From Treponema sp. (GTDB lineage: Bacteria; Spirochaetota; Spirochaetia; Treponematales; Treponemataceae), in the NCBI GenBank assembly GCA_018385395.1, contig JAHBAD010000013.1, forward strand, positions 1 to 39,030: a DNA stretch of 39,030 bases, in the 5' to 3' direction. Of the stretch, positions 1 to 8,863 are shown one piece after another. Made by a program: the position numbers and the translations under genes. Within the stretch, counting starts at the first letter, position 1. Each line of letters opens with the position of its first letter. A model generated the notes under the pieces. The model was not told the DNA's origin, searched no databases, and saw only the letters and a program-made list of their open reading frames with translations.

Positions 1-65
1 GAAATGTATGTCTCAAGTGATTATAATTCACTATTATTTCATATCACTTTTAAAGGACACAAATC

Positions 66-1406
66 ATGGTAATTTTAACTTTGAACTGCGGATCGTCATC
101 TGCAAAGTATCAGGTTTATGACTGGGACAACAAAGAAGTTCTGGCCAACGGTGTAGTAGAAAGAATCGGCATCGAAGGTTCTTGCATCACACACAAAGCA
201 AAGGGCAACAAAGTAGAAATGGAAAGCCCTTGTCCTACACACAAAGAAGCAATCGAACTCATCCTTAAGATGATTACAGATAAACAAACAGGTGTTATTG
301 ATTCTCTTGATCAGATTGGAGCTGTCGGACACCGGGTACTCCATGGTGGAGACAAATTCACAAAATCTGTTCTGGTTACTCCTGAAGTTCTGGATACATT
401 CAAAAGCGTTATTGATCTTGGTCCGCTCCATATGCCTGCTAACATTATGGGTATTGAAGCTGCACAGAAAGTTATGCCAAACGTTCCACACGCTGCAGTT
501 ATGGATACAGCATGGCACCAGACAATGCCTGCAGAAAACTTCATGTACGCTATTCCCCACGAATGGTACGAAAAATATGCTGCACGCAAATACGGTTTCC
601 ACGGAACATCGTTCCTTTACACTGCAAAACGTGCATCAGTTCTTCTTGGAAAGAAACCTGAAGATACAAACGTTATCATCTGTCACATCGGAAACGGTGC
701 TTCTATGTGCTGTGTAAAAAACGGTAAATGTTATGATACAACAATGGGCATCACTCCTCTTGAAGGTCTCGTAATGGGAACACGTTCTGGTGACCTGGAC
801 CCTGCTCTTCCATTCTACATTATGAGAAAAACAGGCATGACTGCTGACGAAATGGATACAGCTCTTAACAAGAAGTCTGGATGTCTTGGTGTTACAGGCA
901 AATATGCTGACCGCCGCGACGTTGAAATTGCCGCAAAAGACGGTGACGAAAAAGCAAAGCTTGCCATTGAAATGGAATCTCTCCGCATCAAGAAATACAT
1001 AGGTGCATATATGGCAGAACTTGGCCGTGTAGATGCAATCGTATTCACAGCAGGTGTTGGCGAACGCGGACCTATCTATCGCCAGAAATCTTGTGAAGGC
1101 CTCGAATCTTATGGTATCAAAATTGATGCACAGAAAAACGAATGGTCTTTCACAGGAAATGCTGAAACATGTATTTCTGCTGACGATTCAGCAACAAAGA
1201 TTTTCGTTATTCCAACAGACGAAGAACTTGTTATGACAGAAGATGCATACGCTCTTATGAAAGGAACATATGACGTTCATACAAACTTCACATACTCTTT
1301 CCAGAGTCCTGATTACGTAAACAAAGCACGTGAAGAAGGCCTGAAAGGAGACCTGGTAAAACGTCCTAACATCGCAAAAGTTATTGCACGTCCACCAAAA
1401 TGCTAA
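66..1406 (+). CDS. ackA: Acetate kinase, with a C-terminal extension
   Basis: N-terminus [41 protein letters not shown] and GTRSGDLDP motifs of the acetokinase family. Confidence 0.96.
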   Translation: MVILTLNCGSSSAKYQVYDWDNKEVLANGVVERIGIEGSCITHKAKGNKVEMESPCPTHKEAIELILKMITDKQTGVIDSLDQIGAVGHRVLHGGDKFTKSVLVTPEVLDTFKSVIDLGPLHMPANIMGIEAAQKVMPNVPHAAVMDTAWHQTMPAENFMYAIPHEWYEKYAARKYGFHGTSFLYTAKRASVLLGKKPEDTNVIICHIGNGASMCCVKNGKCYDTTMGITPLEGLVMGTRSGDLDPALPFYIMRKTGMTADEMDTALNKKSGCLGVTGKYADRRDVEIAAKDGDEKAKLAIEMESLRIKKYIGAYMAELGRVDAIVFTAGVGERGPIYRQKSCEGLESYGIKIDAQKNEWSFTGNAETCISADDSATKIFVIPTDEELVMTEDAYALMKGTYDVHTNFTYSFQSPDYVNKAREEGLKGDLVKRPNIAKVIARPPKC

Positions 1407-1436
1407 CAATTTGAATCCAAAGTGATCTAAGCTGAA

Positions 1437-1473
1437 TCAAATGGATCCTTCGACAAGGTCAGGGACCATTTGA
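1437..1473. repeat. Intergenic palindrome TCAAATGGaTCC-TTCGACAAGGTCA-GGGACCATTTGA
   Basis: Inverted arms TCAAATGG(a)TCC / GGACCATTTGA around a TTCGACAAGGTCA core. Confidence 0.75.
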
Positions 1474-1477
1474 TTAA

Positions 1478-1512
1478 AAAAACGGCGTCTTGAAAAACAA
1501 GACGCCCTTTTC
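1478..1512. terminator. Rho-independent terminator, probably bidirectional (ackA and the convergent 1536-4070 gene)
   Basis: GGCGTCTTG-aaaaa-CAAGACGCC stem with a T-run on one side and an A-run on the other. Confidence 0.88.
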
Positions 1513-1535
1513 ATTTAACAGATTTTAAGCCCAGA

Positions 1536-4070
1536 TTAATTTTCAATTATCTGAACTATATAATCTGCGGCAATTTCGGAAATAGCCGGTTCAAAAGAAA
1601 CAACGCCTTTTTTATTCTGAAGAACTTCAAGATCAAAAGGGATTTCAAGAACTTGCTCTGTCTCGCCCGTCGTTATATTTACCAGAGCCAGTTTTATCAT
1701 ATCAGAACTGTTTTCAGCCCAGTTTCCTGAAACAATAAACTCACAGGTCATAATCTTTGTTTTCTTTACAAACGAAGTTCCTGTTATAAGACCGTAATAA
1801 CATGGTTTTGTAAAAACAGGATTATAAATTTTACAGGAAGTTTTTGTTGCAGAAAGTTTTTCAACATCAGCAATATCCCAGCCTGGAATTTTGCAGCGAT
1901 CCGGAATAAAATGAAACAAAGCGTTAAAATCAAATTCCTTTTCGTCAAAATCTCCTGTTTCATATTCATATGAAAGTTCAAGATAATTGTCAGAAAAGTC
2001 ATATTCAACTGTTACTTTTTCTATATTATCTTCATACCCTTCACACGATTCTGTAACGACAACTTCTGTGACAGGAGCTTTAACTTTAAGCCCATTAGAT
2101 GTTCCAAGTGTATATGTGACCTTCTGGCTTTTTCCTTTTGTTGTTACAAAAATATCGCCAAAGGCAAATTTTGGAATACCCATTGTGTATTTTGCATCAT
2201 AAAAAGCAAACTCACTGTTTGGCTTCATTTTTGGAAGCTTGATATCTGCAAGGATATCTTCCACAGGAACTACGCCGTCTTTTCCTTTAAGTTTTTCATA
2301 AATCCCCGAAACAGTATAAACAGTTCCTGGATAAAAGTTATCTTTATATGTTACCTTACCAGCTACAGTTTTGAATTCATTTTTAATTATTACATCAAGC
2401 CCCTGTGCAATTCCAAGACCAAGATTTTCGATTTCTACATCAAAGTGAACGGAATTACCTGGTTTCTGAAGATCCATTTCATTTGCCCACATTTTTCTTG
2501 TTACAATACAAGGCTCTGCATTTACTCTGGAAACACAAAGATTATAGCCCTTATCTGTATCAAGAACATATGTAAAAATCCATTCACCAGTATCACGAAC
2601 ACTGGCACAAGGAGAAAGAATGTTACATTTTTCTTTTGATGGATTCTGATAAATTACCGGAACACTTTCAGTCCAGATCATTTTTTTAGTATCAGGACTT
2701 TTCAGATATGCTTTGGCATAAACTTCAGTTCCTTCACTCCACATGGCACCGGAAAGTACACCCATTCTGTTGTAAACATACCGGACATTTTCTGGAACAG
2801 GACGGAGGCTGTCTGTTAATGGGAACAAAGCATATGTATCAGGAAATTCAAGAGCACCACAGTTTTCCCACACCCCTTTTTTATTCAGCATAAAATAGAA
2901 CTGTTTTTCTTCAAATGCAGGATTATCTTCCTTTGAAAAGAATGTATTGTCGGGACGGTTACGGATTTTCAGAACAAGACCATTTTCACCCGTACAGAGA
3001 ACAGGATCAAACTGAAGACTTCCTTTCAGATCAGAAATACATTCTACCTTATCCCATCTTTCATCATTCTCTTTCCATGAAGACCAGTAAACAGCTGTCT
3101 TTTTAAGAATATCTTCATCATCTGTTTCATCAGTTTTCTGAATTGTAGCCTGAGTCCAAACCAGAACAAGTTTCTGTTTCCCGCCAACAGTTGTTACGCT
3201 TCCTGTAAAATCAAGCATATTGGTAAGTTTGCCGTTGATTTTTGGATTTTCAATTACGCGCTTAGGCTGACTGAAATCTTCATCACGGCCATAGCGGCGT
3301 GTTGAATAAAAAAGCGTATAACAATTGTCATCTGCTTTAAGAGAAAGATCAGGTCCGATGAAAACAAGAACTTCAAGCCCGTTCATAAGGAAAATCTGAG
3401 GTTTTGTTCCTTCAGGAAGATTTCTTACAACAGTCTGAATATTTGTCCCCTTTTCAACCTGCTGTTTTGAAAGACCTGCAAATTCCGAAACAGGATTTTT
3501 TCCTTCAGGAAGATAACTGGAATCGCGAAGGAAAATAAAATCAAAACCATCTTCTATTTCTACTTCCGGAGTTACTTCCATAAATTCTTCGACAGAATCT
3601 TCATCAACAGTCACAGTCAAAGCAGTTTCCGAAACAGGCAAAACAAGGTCATCTTCTGAAATCACTTTAATACTTGTTGGAAGACTATACTTTTTCTTAT
3701 CAGGAGCTGTGAAAGAAAGCCATACAAGCCCCCCATCTTTTTTAAACACTTTTCCGGGAGTAATTTTCTGTTCTTTCCCGTTTGCATTTACACTTACAGG
3801 CTTTACTTCGGGAGCTTTTGGCTGATAAAGGGCAAAAGCACTATACCCTTTTTTCACATTGGAACACTTAAGAAGAAATTCCTGAGGGCTTCCTTCGGTG
3901 ACAACATTTTCTGCATAAAGCACATTTCGCCATGCAAACTTTGTAGGGTTTGCATCATTTTTTTTCATAAGTACATCAGTTTCAAAAGTGAAATCTGTAA
4001 ACTTTACATCCTGAGCAAATGCAGCTACAGCAAGAAGAACAACAGCCAGGGTTACGAAAAACTTTTTCAT
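1536..4070 (-). CDS. Predicted secreted protein of unknown function (844 aa)
   Basis: Long ORF; N-terminal signal peptide MKKFFVTLAVVLLAVAAFAQ; no family recognised. Confidence 0.85.
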   Translation of the reverse strand: MKKFFVTLAVVLLAVAAFAQDVKFTDFTFETDVLMKKNDANPTKFAWRNVLYAENVVTEGSPQEFLLKCSNVKKGYSAFALYQPKAPEVKPVSVNANGKEQKITPGKVFKKDGGLVWLSFTAPDKKKYSLPTSIKVISEDDLVLPVSETALTVTVDEDSVEEFMEVTPEVEIEDGFDFIFLRDSSYLPEGKNPVSEFAGLSKQQVEKGTNIQTVVRNLPEGTKPQIFLMNGLEVLVFIGPDLSLKADDNCYTLFYSTRRYGRDEDFSQPKRVIENPKINGKLTNMLDFTGSVTTVGGKQKLVLVWTQATIQKTDETDDEDILKKTAVYWSSWKENDERWDKVECISDLKGSLQFDPVLCTGENGLVLKIRNRPDNTFFSKEDNPAFEEKQFYFMLNKKGVWENCGALEFPDTYALFPLTDSLRPVPENVRYVYNRMGVLSGAMWSEGTEVYAKAYLKSPDTKKMIWTESVPVIYQNPSKEKCNILSPCASVRDTGEWIFTYVLDTDKGYNLCVSRVNAEPCIVTRKMWANEMDLQKPGNSVHFDVEIENLGLGIAQGLDVIIKNEFKTVAGKVTYKDNFYPGTVYTVSGIYEKLKGKDGVVPVEDILADIKLPKMKPNSEFAFYDAKYTMGIPKFAFGDIFVTTKGKSQKVTYTLGTSNGLKVKAPVTEVVVTESCEGYEDNIEKVTVEYDFSDNYLELSYEYETGDFDEKEFDFNALFHFIPDRCKIPGWDIADVEKLSATKTSCKIYNPVFTKPCYYGLITGTSFVKKTKIMTCEFIVSGNWAENSSDMIKLALVNITTGETEQVLEIPFDLEVLQNKKGVVSFEPAISEIAADYIVQIIEN

Positions 4071-4105
4071 TTTTTTACACCTTTATATTTTTTTTTATAT
4101 TTTAA

Positions 4106-4708
4106 TTATTCAGAAACTTTTCTTTGACAAGAGCCAATTCTGATTGATTCTGCTTTCTCTTCGCCTGCAAAAATACGGACAAGCTCCATAGCGAAAAGCT
4201 CAGCAGTTCCAGGACCGGAACCAGTTACGATATTTCCATCTGTAACGAAAGGCACTCCTGAACAATGTTCACTGTCTTCAACCATTTCAGGATCAACATC
4301 ATTTTCCATTCCAGGATAACAGGTCCAGTTCTTTCCTTTAAGAATACCTGTTGGAGCAAGTACCAGAGCCGGACTGGCACAACAGGCAGCAACATATTTA
4401 TTTGCCGCAAAACATTTCAGAATAAGATTTTTCAGATCTGAAGATGCTGCAAGATTTGTTGCTCCAGGAAGTCCTCCAGGGAAGAAAACTGCATCTGGAA
4501 GAGAACCATTCAAACCTGAAAGGAAATCTTCAAGTGTTTTATCAGCAAAAACAGATACACCATGGGAGCTTTTTACAATTCTCGGATCAACCGGATTATT
4601 TGATGTTACTGCAACAAGAGTAACTTCTACTTTTGCTCTTCTAAGATAATCAACAGGCGAAAGAGCTTCGATTTCTTCAAATCCTTCTGCAAGAAAAACT
4701 GCTATCAT
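4106..4708 (-). CDS. DJ-1/PfpI family protein
   Basis: MIAVFLAEGFEEIEALSPVDYLRRAKVEV, nucleophile elbow AACCASPALVLAP, FPGGLPGATNLA. Confidence 0.9.
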   Translation of the reverse strand: MIAVFLAEGFEEIEALSPVDYLRRAKVEVTLVAVTSNNPVDPRIVKSSHGVSVFADKTLEDFLSGLNGSLPDAVFFPGGLPGATNLAASSDLKNLILKCFAANKYVAACCASPALVLAPTGILKGKNWTCYPGMENDVDPEMVEDSEHCSGVPFVTDGNIVTGSGPGTAELFAMELVRIFAGEEKAESIRIGSCQRKVSE

Positions 4709-4764
4709 ATAACACCTCCAAACTAACTATTTAATTTTACACTAAGATGTGCTAAAATTCACCT

Positions 4765-6012
4765 ATGAAAAGTGTTTTAATAATTGATGCACACCCTTTG
4801 TTCCGCGACTTTATGAAAGATAAGCTTTCTGCGGGAAAAATCGAAGTAAACACCGCTACAGAAAACCGCGACGCTTTTACAAAAATGATTACCTCTCTGC
4901 CAAACCTTATTATCATGGACAGAGTTGATACAACGAACCAGATATCAGACTTTTTACAGAAAAAAATCTCTGACCCCAATACAGCATCAATTCCAATTAT
5001 CATGACAGGACCTCTTATCGATAAAAACCAGATTGGCGCCCTTGCCCGTTACGGAGTTGTAAAGTACTTTACCAAGCCAATCAAATTTGACCTTTTCTTT
5101 GAAGCTGTAGGAAATATTCTTCACCTTTCGGTTGTCATGGACTCAACCCCTTGTGTTCTGGACATCCACCGTAACGGCAACCTTATTTTTATCGAAGTTG
5201 CCCTTGGTCTTAACAGAGAAAAACTTGCACTTCTTAAATTTAAACTTGCAGAAATGATTGAACGGGAAGAACTTGAAAGTCCGAAAATCATCATTATGCT
5301 TACAAACCTGGACCTGACATTCATAGACGGACTGAACCTTGAATACCTTATAGACAACGTTCTGGATAACCCGAAAGTTCACAGAAAAAATGTGAAAATT
5401 CTTTCATTAAATGAATTCGTTCATGACCTTGTTGACGGACACTCTGAATACGACGGCATTGAAGTAACAGACAACCTGCCGCACATTCTGAATACTCTTG
5501 TAGAAAGTTCAATTACAACCAGCGTTTCAGACCTTATTGCAGAAAGAATTCTTTCGGGATCTTCCGGAGAAGAAATGAGTAGTTCTATCGAAACCCGTTT
5601 CTATTCAGATAACGGCTCTATGGAAAAAGATGATTCTGTAGGCTCCGTATTCTCTGTTGCAGTAATCGATTCTAATCCACAGTCTGCAGATAATATTCAG
5701 AAAATCTTCAGTTCAGTTGGAGCTCAATCTGATATTTTCAAATCAGGCCAGGAGTTCAAAGATGCTTATACAATGGACAAGTACAGTATAGTTATTCTTG
5801 ATATCCTTGACCCAGCCTCAAATGGTTTCGATATTTTAAAAGAATTCCGTGCTGACCGCTTTGCACCACCAGTAATTGTTTACTCTGCAAGTGCACAGCG
5901 TGACGTAATTGTAAAAGTCCTCAGTTTAGGAGCATCACTTTACCTTATGAAACCACAGAAGCCTGAAGTGCTTCTTGATAAAGCAATTTCACTTTTGAAC
6001 AAGAAAATCTGA
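4765..6012 (+). CDS. Response-regulator-like protein with two REC-like domains flanking a middle domain
   Basis: N-terminal VLIIDAHPLFRDF...LIIMDRVD...FTKPI and C-terminal VAVIDSNPQ...IVILDILDP...LMKPQ. Confidence 0.8.
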   Translation: MKSVLIIDAHPLFRDFMKDKLSAGKIEVNTATENRDAFTKMITSLPNLIIMDRVDTTNQISDFLQKKISDPNTASIPIIMTGPLIDKNQIGALARYGVVKYFTKPIKFDLFFEAVGNILHLSVVMDSTPCVLDIHRNGNLIFIEVALGLNREKLALLKFKLAEMIEREELESPKIIIMLTNLDLTFIDGLNLEYLIDNVLDNPKVHRKNVKILSLNEFVHDLVDGHSEYDGIEVTDNLPHILNTLVESSITTSVSDLIAERILSGSSGEEMSSSIETRFYSDNGSMEKDDSVGSVFSVAVIDSNPQSADNIQKIFSSVGAQSDIFKSGQEFKDAYTMDKYSIVILDILDPASNGFDILKEFRADRFAPPVIVYSASAQRDVIVKVLSLGASLYLMKPQKPEVLLDKAISLLNKKI

Positions 6013-6026
6013 TTTCGGATAAAAAA

Positions 6027-6854
6027 ATGGAAAAGATTAATTTTCACACTCACTCAAGTTTCTGTGACGGAAAGAACACTCCTGAAGAAATGGTTCTTTC
6101 TGCAATTGAAAAGGGGATTTCTGTTCTGGGATTTTCAAGTCACAGTATGTTTCCTTTTGCAGGGAAATGGCATGTTGCACCAAATGGTTTTGAAAACTAT
6201 GTTTCAGAAATTAACCGGTTGAAAGAAAAATATGCTGACAGAATTAAAATCTTCTGCGGATTTGAATGTGATTATTATCCTTCCCTCACCTGCCCTGATA
6301 AAGAATTCTATAAAGAACTGAATCCGGATTTTTTAATTGGATCAGTTCATTATGTTGCTAAAGATAAAAAGCACTATTCCGTAGACAATAAAACTGAAAT
6401 GGTAAAACGAGGCCTTGAACTTCTTTACAACAATGACGGGAAACAGGCAGTCATGGATTACTTCGAAGCAGAAATGGAAATGCTCCGCTACGGGAACTTT
6501 GACATTATCGGACACCCGGATCTTATAAGACTCAGAAATAAAGACCTGCACTTTTTCGATCTTTCAGAAACCTGGTACAAAGATCTGCTTAAAGATTTTA
6601 CAAAAGCTGTGAAAAATGCCGGTGTAATAGCCGAAATCAACACAGGAGGAAAAGCAAGATCCGGCATGGAAGAATTTTATCCGAGCAATTACTTGCTTGA
6701 ACTTTTCTTCAACGCAGGCATCCCGGTCTGTGTAAACAGCGATGCTCATAAAACAGAACTTCTGGACTGGGGCTTTGAAGAAGCTGTTGCACTTGCAAAA
6801 AAGACCGGCTACAAAGAACTGGTCTACCCTTGTATCGGTGCTGTAAAAATTTAG
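6027..6854 (+). CDS. PHP-domain phosphatase, histidinol-phosphatase type
   Basis: MEKINFHTHSSFCDGKNTPEEMV, GFSSHSMFPF, IIGHPDLIR, VNSDAHKTE motifs of the PHP/HisK family. Confidence 0.88.
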   Translation: MEKINFHTHSSFCDGKNTPEEMVLSAIEKGISVLGFSSHSMFPFAGKWHVAPNGFENYVSEINRLKEKYADRIKIFCGFECDYYPSLTCPDKEFYKELNPDFLIGSVHYVAKDKKHYSVDNKTEMVKRGLELLYNNDGKQAVMDYFEAEMEMLRYGNFDIIGHPDLIRLRNKDLHFFDLSETWYKDLLKDFTKAVKNAGVIAEINTGGKARSGMEEFYPSNYLLELFFNAGIPVCVNSDAHKTELLDWGFEEAVALAKKTGYKELVYPCIGAVKI

Positions 6855-7822
6855 ATTTTCTTTAAATCAGAAAAATCACAAGTCACAGTTATTTCTTCGC
6901 CGCTTACAGGATGTTTAAAAATAAGTTTATCAGAATGAAGCATTATGCGGCTGTAGTTTCTGCCACCGTAAAGTGTGTCGCCTAAAAGCGGATATCCGCT
7001 TTCTGAAAGGTGCACGCGAATCTGGTGTGTTCGGCCGGTGTATAATTTACAATTCACAATGCACAATTCACAATTGTTTTTCATAGAAGATAGAGAAGCG
7101 TTTTTTAAGTTATTCCGCTGTAAAGGTAAACAAACAAATGAAGTCTTTGCATAAAGCCCCCCACGGCTTTCCGGTAAACTTCCCCACTTTGCAGCCTGAC
7201 TTTTAGAAGAAACACGTCCGATATAATTTTCTACTGTGAAAGTTTTTTTCTTTGGTTCTCCGCAGGCGACTGCAATATATGTTTTTGTGATTGTATGTTT
7301 TTCAAACTGTTCGAAAACACTTTTATTTACAGTTCGTTGTTTTGTAAAAAGAATGACCCCGCTTGTTTCACGGTCCAGCCGATGCATTATTCCAACATAA
7401 GGCGGATTTCTGAGAGACGGATTTTTCTTCCATAAATAATCCACTACACAATCATGAAGATTTTTTCTGTTTCCCACAATTGTCTGTTCAACTGGAAGAA
7501 AAGCAGGTTTATTTACGCAGATGATATATTCATCTTCAAAAAGAACATCTTTTTCTGTAAGAGTAAAATCAATGTCATCAGGCTGTTTTTCAAAAAAGAA
7601 TTTTTCAAGATCCATATCACAGCAAACAAAACTTTTTCCCCGAAGTTCAAAACCAGGTCTTGTAACAACCCGGCCGTTTACACAAACACAGCCTGCAACA
7701 ATCAGGCGCCTGATTTTTGAATTACTAACTTCTTTATCCCATAATTCAGGAATCTTCGTTAATTCAATTTTCAGAAAATCATTTAAAGATTGCTTTTGTG
7801 ACGTACAGAAGGATTTCTTCAT
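6851..7822 (-). CDS. RluA/RluD-family pseudouridine synthase with N-terminal S4-like domain (start moved from the TTG at 7834 to the ATG at 7822)
   Basis: GIMHRLDRETSGVILFTK catalytic motif, LYTGRTHQIRVHLSESGYPLLGDTLYGG. Confidence 0.92.
   Translation of the reverse strand: MKKSFCTSQKQSLNDFLKIELTKIPELWDKEVSNSKIRRLIVAGCVCVNGRVVTRPGFELRGKSFVCCDMDLEKFFFEKQPDDIDFTLTEKDVLFEDEYIICVNKPAFLPVEQTIVGNRKNLHDCVVDYLWKKNPSLRNPPYVGIMHRLDRETSGVILFTKQRTVNKSVFEQFEKHTITKTYIAVACGEPKKKTFTVENYIGRVSSKSQAAKWGSLPESRGGLYAKTSFVCLPLQRNNLKNASLSSMKNNCELCIVNCKLYTGRTHQIRVHLSESGYPLLGDTLYGGRNYSRIMLHSDKLIFKHPVSGEEITVTCDFSDLKKI
7042..7076. repeat. Five tandem heptamers (ATAATTT, ACAATTC, ACAATGC, ACAATTC, ACAATTG) inside the pseudouridine synthase CDS
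   Basis: Direct reading of tataatttacaattcacaatgcacaattcacaattg. Confidence 0.85.
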
Positions 7823-7837
7823 TATAAATCTCAATTG

Positions 7838-8743
7838 TCAATTGATTTCATAATCTGGACCATCTTCTGTTACAAAGAGACGAACCTTGCTTTCTTCCAT
7901 GCAGACATTTTCAAAGAAATATTCAAGATCCATCACTTCCTCGCTGAAAAGATCATCAGGATTATAAGAAGTAGTCAGCTTGATTTCAGGATTCTTTCCG
8001 GAAGTATCATCACAAAGGCGGCTCATAGCGCCGTTTACACGGACAACGTCAGACACAAGTGTAAACATATCAGACTTGCCCTTTTCTTCATATTTCTGTT
8101 CCAGGAAAAGAAGCTGCATTTTTTCTATAGCTTCGTGCTTTTCTTTTTCAGCATTGAAACCGCTTTTATAATCACAATTATTTACCCGCTGCCATTCAGA
8201 AAAATCTGCAAAAAATGCAGAAGGTGTAATGCGTAAAGGTTTCAAAACAGAAAGGAACCAGGGTACAGCGCGGCCTGCCGAATAAAAAGTCTTAGCGGCA
8301 AATGCCAGGTCTCTTGCCTTACGGATATCCTGGGCCGAAAAAATGCCCGAAACTTTCGGTTCGCCCCTTTCGCCCGGATTCAGATCAAACTGTGGAAACT
8401 CAACATGATTCGGATACTGGTTCAGAGCAAAGTCGAAGCGGTCAGAAAAAAATTTAAAAGTATCGCCTTCATCTTTTGCATAATAAAGACAGAAACCAAA
8501 AATAAGACCTGCATTGTTCAGGAGATTTGCTTTGGAGGCATAACTTTTTTTATCAAACAAAAGCTTGTCTCCTTTTTTTGAAGGGTTCAGAGGAATATCA
8601 AAAGAACAGAAAATATTCTGAGCTTCACGGCAGACAGCATTGTCTATGCAGGAAGCATCTACAAAGAAACTTGTAAAAAGATTCTTATTCTGTCGTTTTT
8701 CAGATTTAATCTGAGCCAGAAGCTCCTCTTTATTCTTTATCAT
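7838..8743 (-). CDS. Hypothetical protein (start trimmed to the ATG at 8743; the longer ORF begins inside a repeat)
   Basis: AAAGGAAGAG Shine-Dalgarno immediately before ATGATAAAGAATAAAG. Confidence 0.75.
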   Translation of the reverse strand: MIKNKEELLAQIKSEKRQNKNLFTSFFVDASCIDNAVCREAQNIFCSFDIPLNPSKKGDKLLFDKKSYASKANLLNNAGLIFGFCLYYAKDEGDTFKFFSDRFDFALNQYPNHVEFPQFDLNPGERGEPKVSGIFSAQDIRKARDLAFAAKTFYSAGRAVPWFLSVLKPLRITPSAFFADFSEWQRVNNCDYKSGFNAEKEKHEAIEKMQLLFLEQKYEEKGKSDMFTLVSDVVRVNGAMSRLCDDTSGKNPEIKLTTSYNPDDLFSEEVMDLEYFFENVCMEESKVRLFVTEDGPDYEIN

Positions 8744-8774
8744 TTCTCTTCCTTTAAAAAAATGCCCAGAATTC

Positions 8775-8837
8775 CATGTCATCCCGAACTTATTTCAGGA
8801 TCTCAAAAAGATGCTGAAATAAATACAGCATGACATG
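8775..8837. repeat. 63 bp intergenic palindrome CATGTCATcccGaacTTATTTCAGgATCT-caaaa-AGATgCTGAAATAAatacagcATGACATG
   Basis: Inverted arms read directly; same flavour as the common TGTCATCCTGAACTTGTTTCAGGATCT intergenic palindromes (from memory). Confidence 0.85.
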
Positions 8838-8863
8838 TTTTCTGGACAACCCAAAAAAATTAT

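Noticed and set aside
15-55. AAGTGATtataATTCACT-like palindrome upstream of ackA as an operator
   Set aside because: Short, AT-rich and at the window edge; no candidate regulator or second site to support it.
96-602. Antisense ORFs inside ackA and likewise inside most other genes (e.g. 20115-20417, 28341-28665, 37598-38407)
   Set aside because: Shadow frames of well-supported genes; no motifs or ribosome-binding sites.
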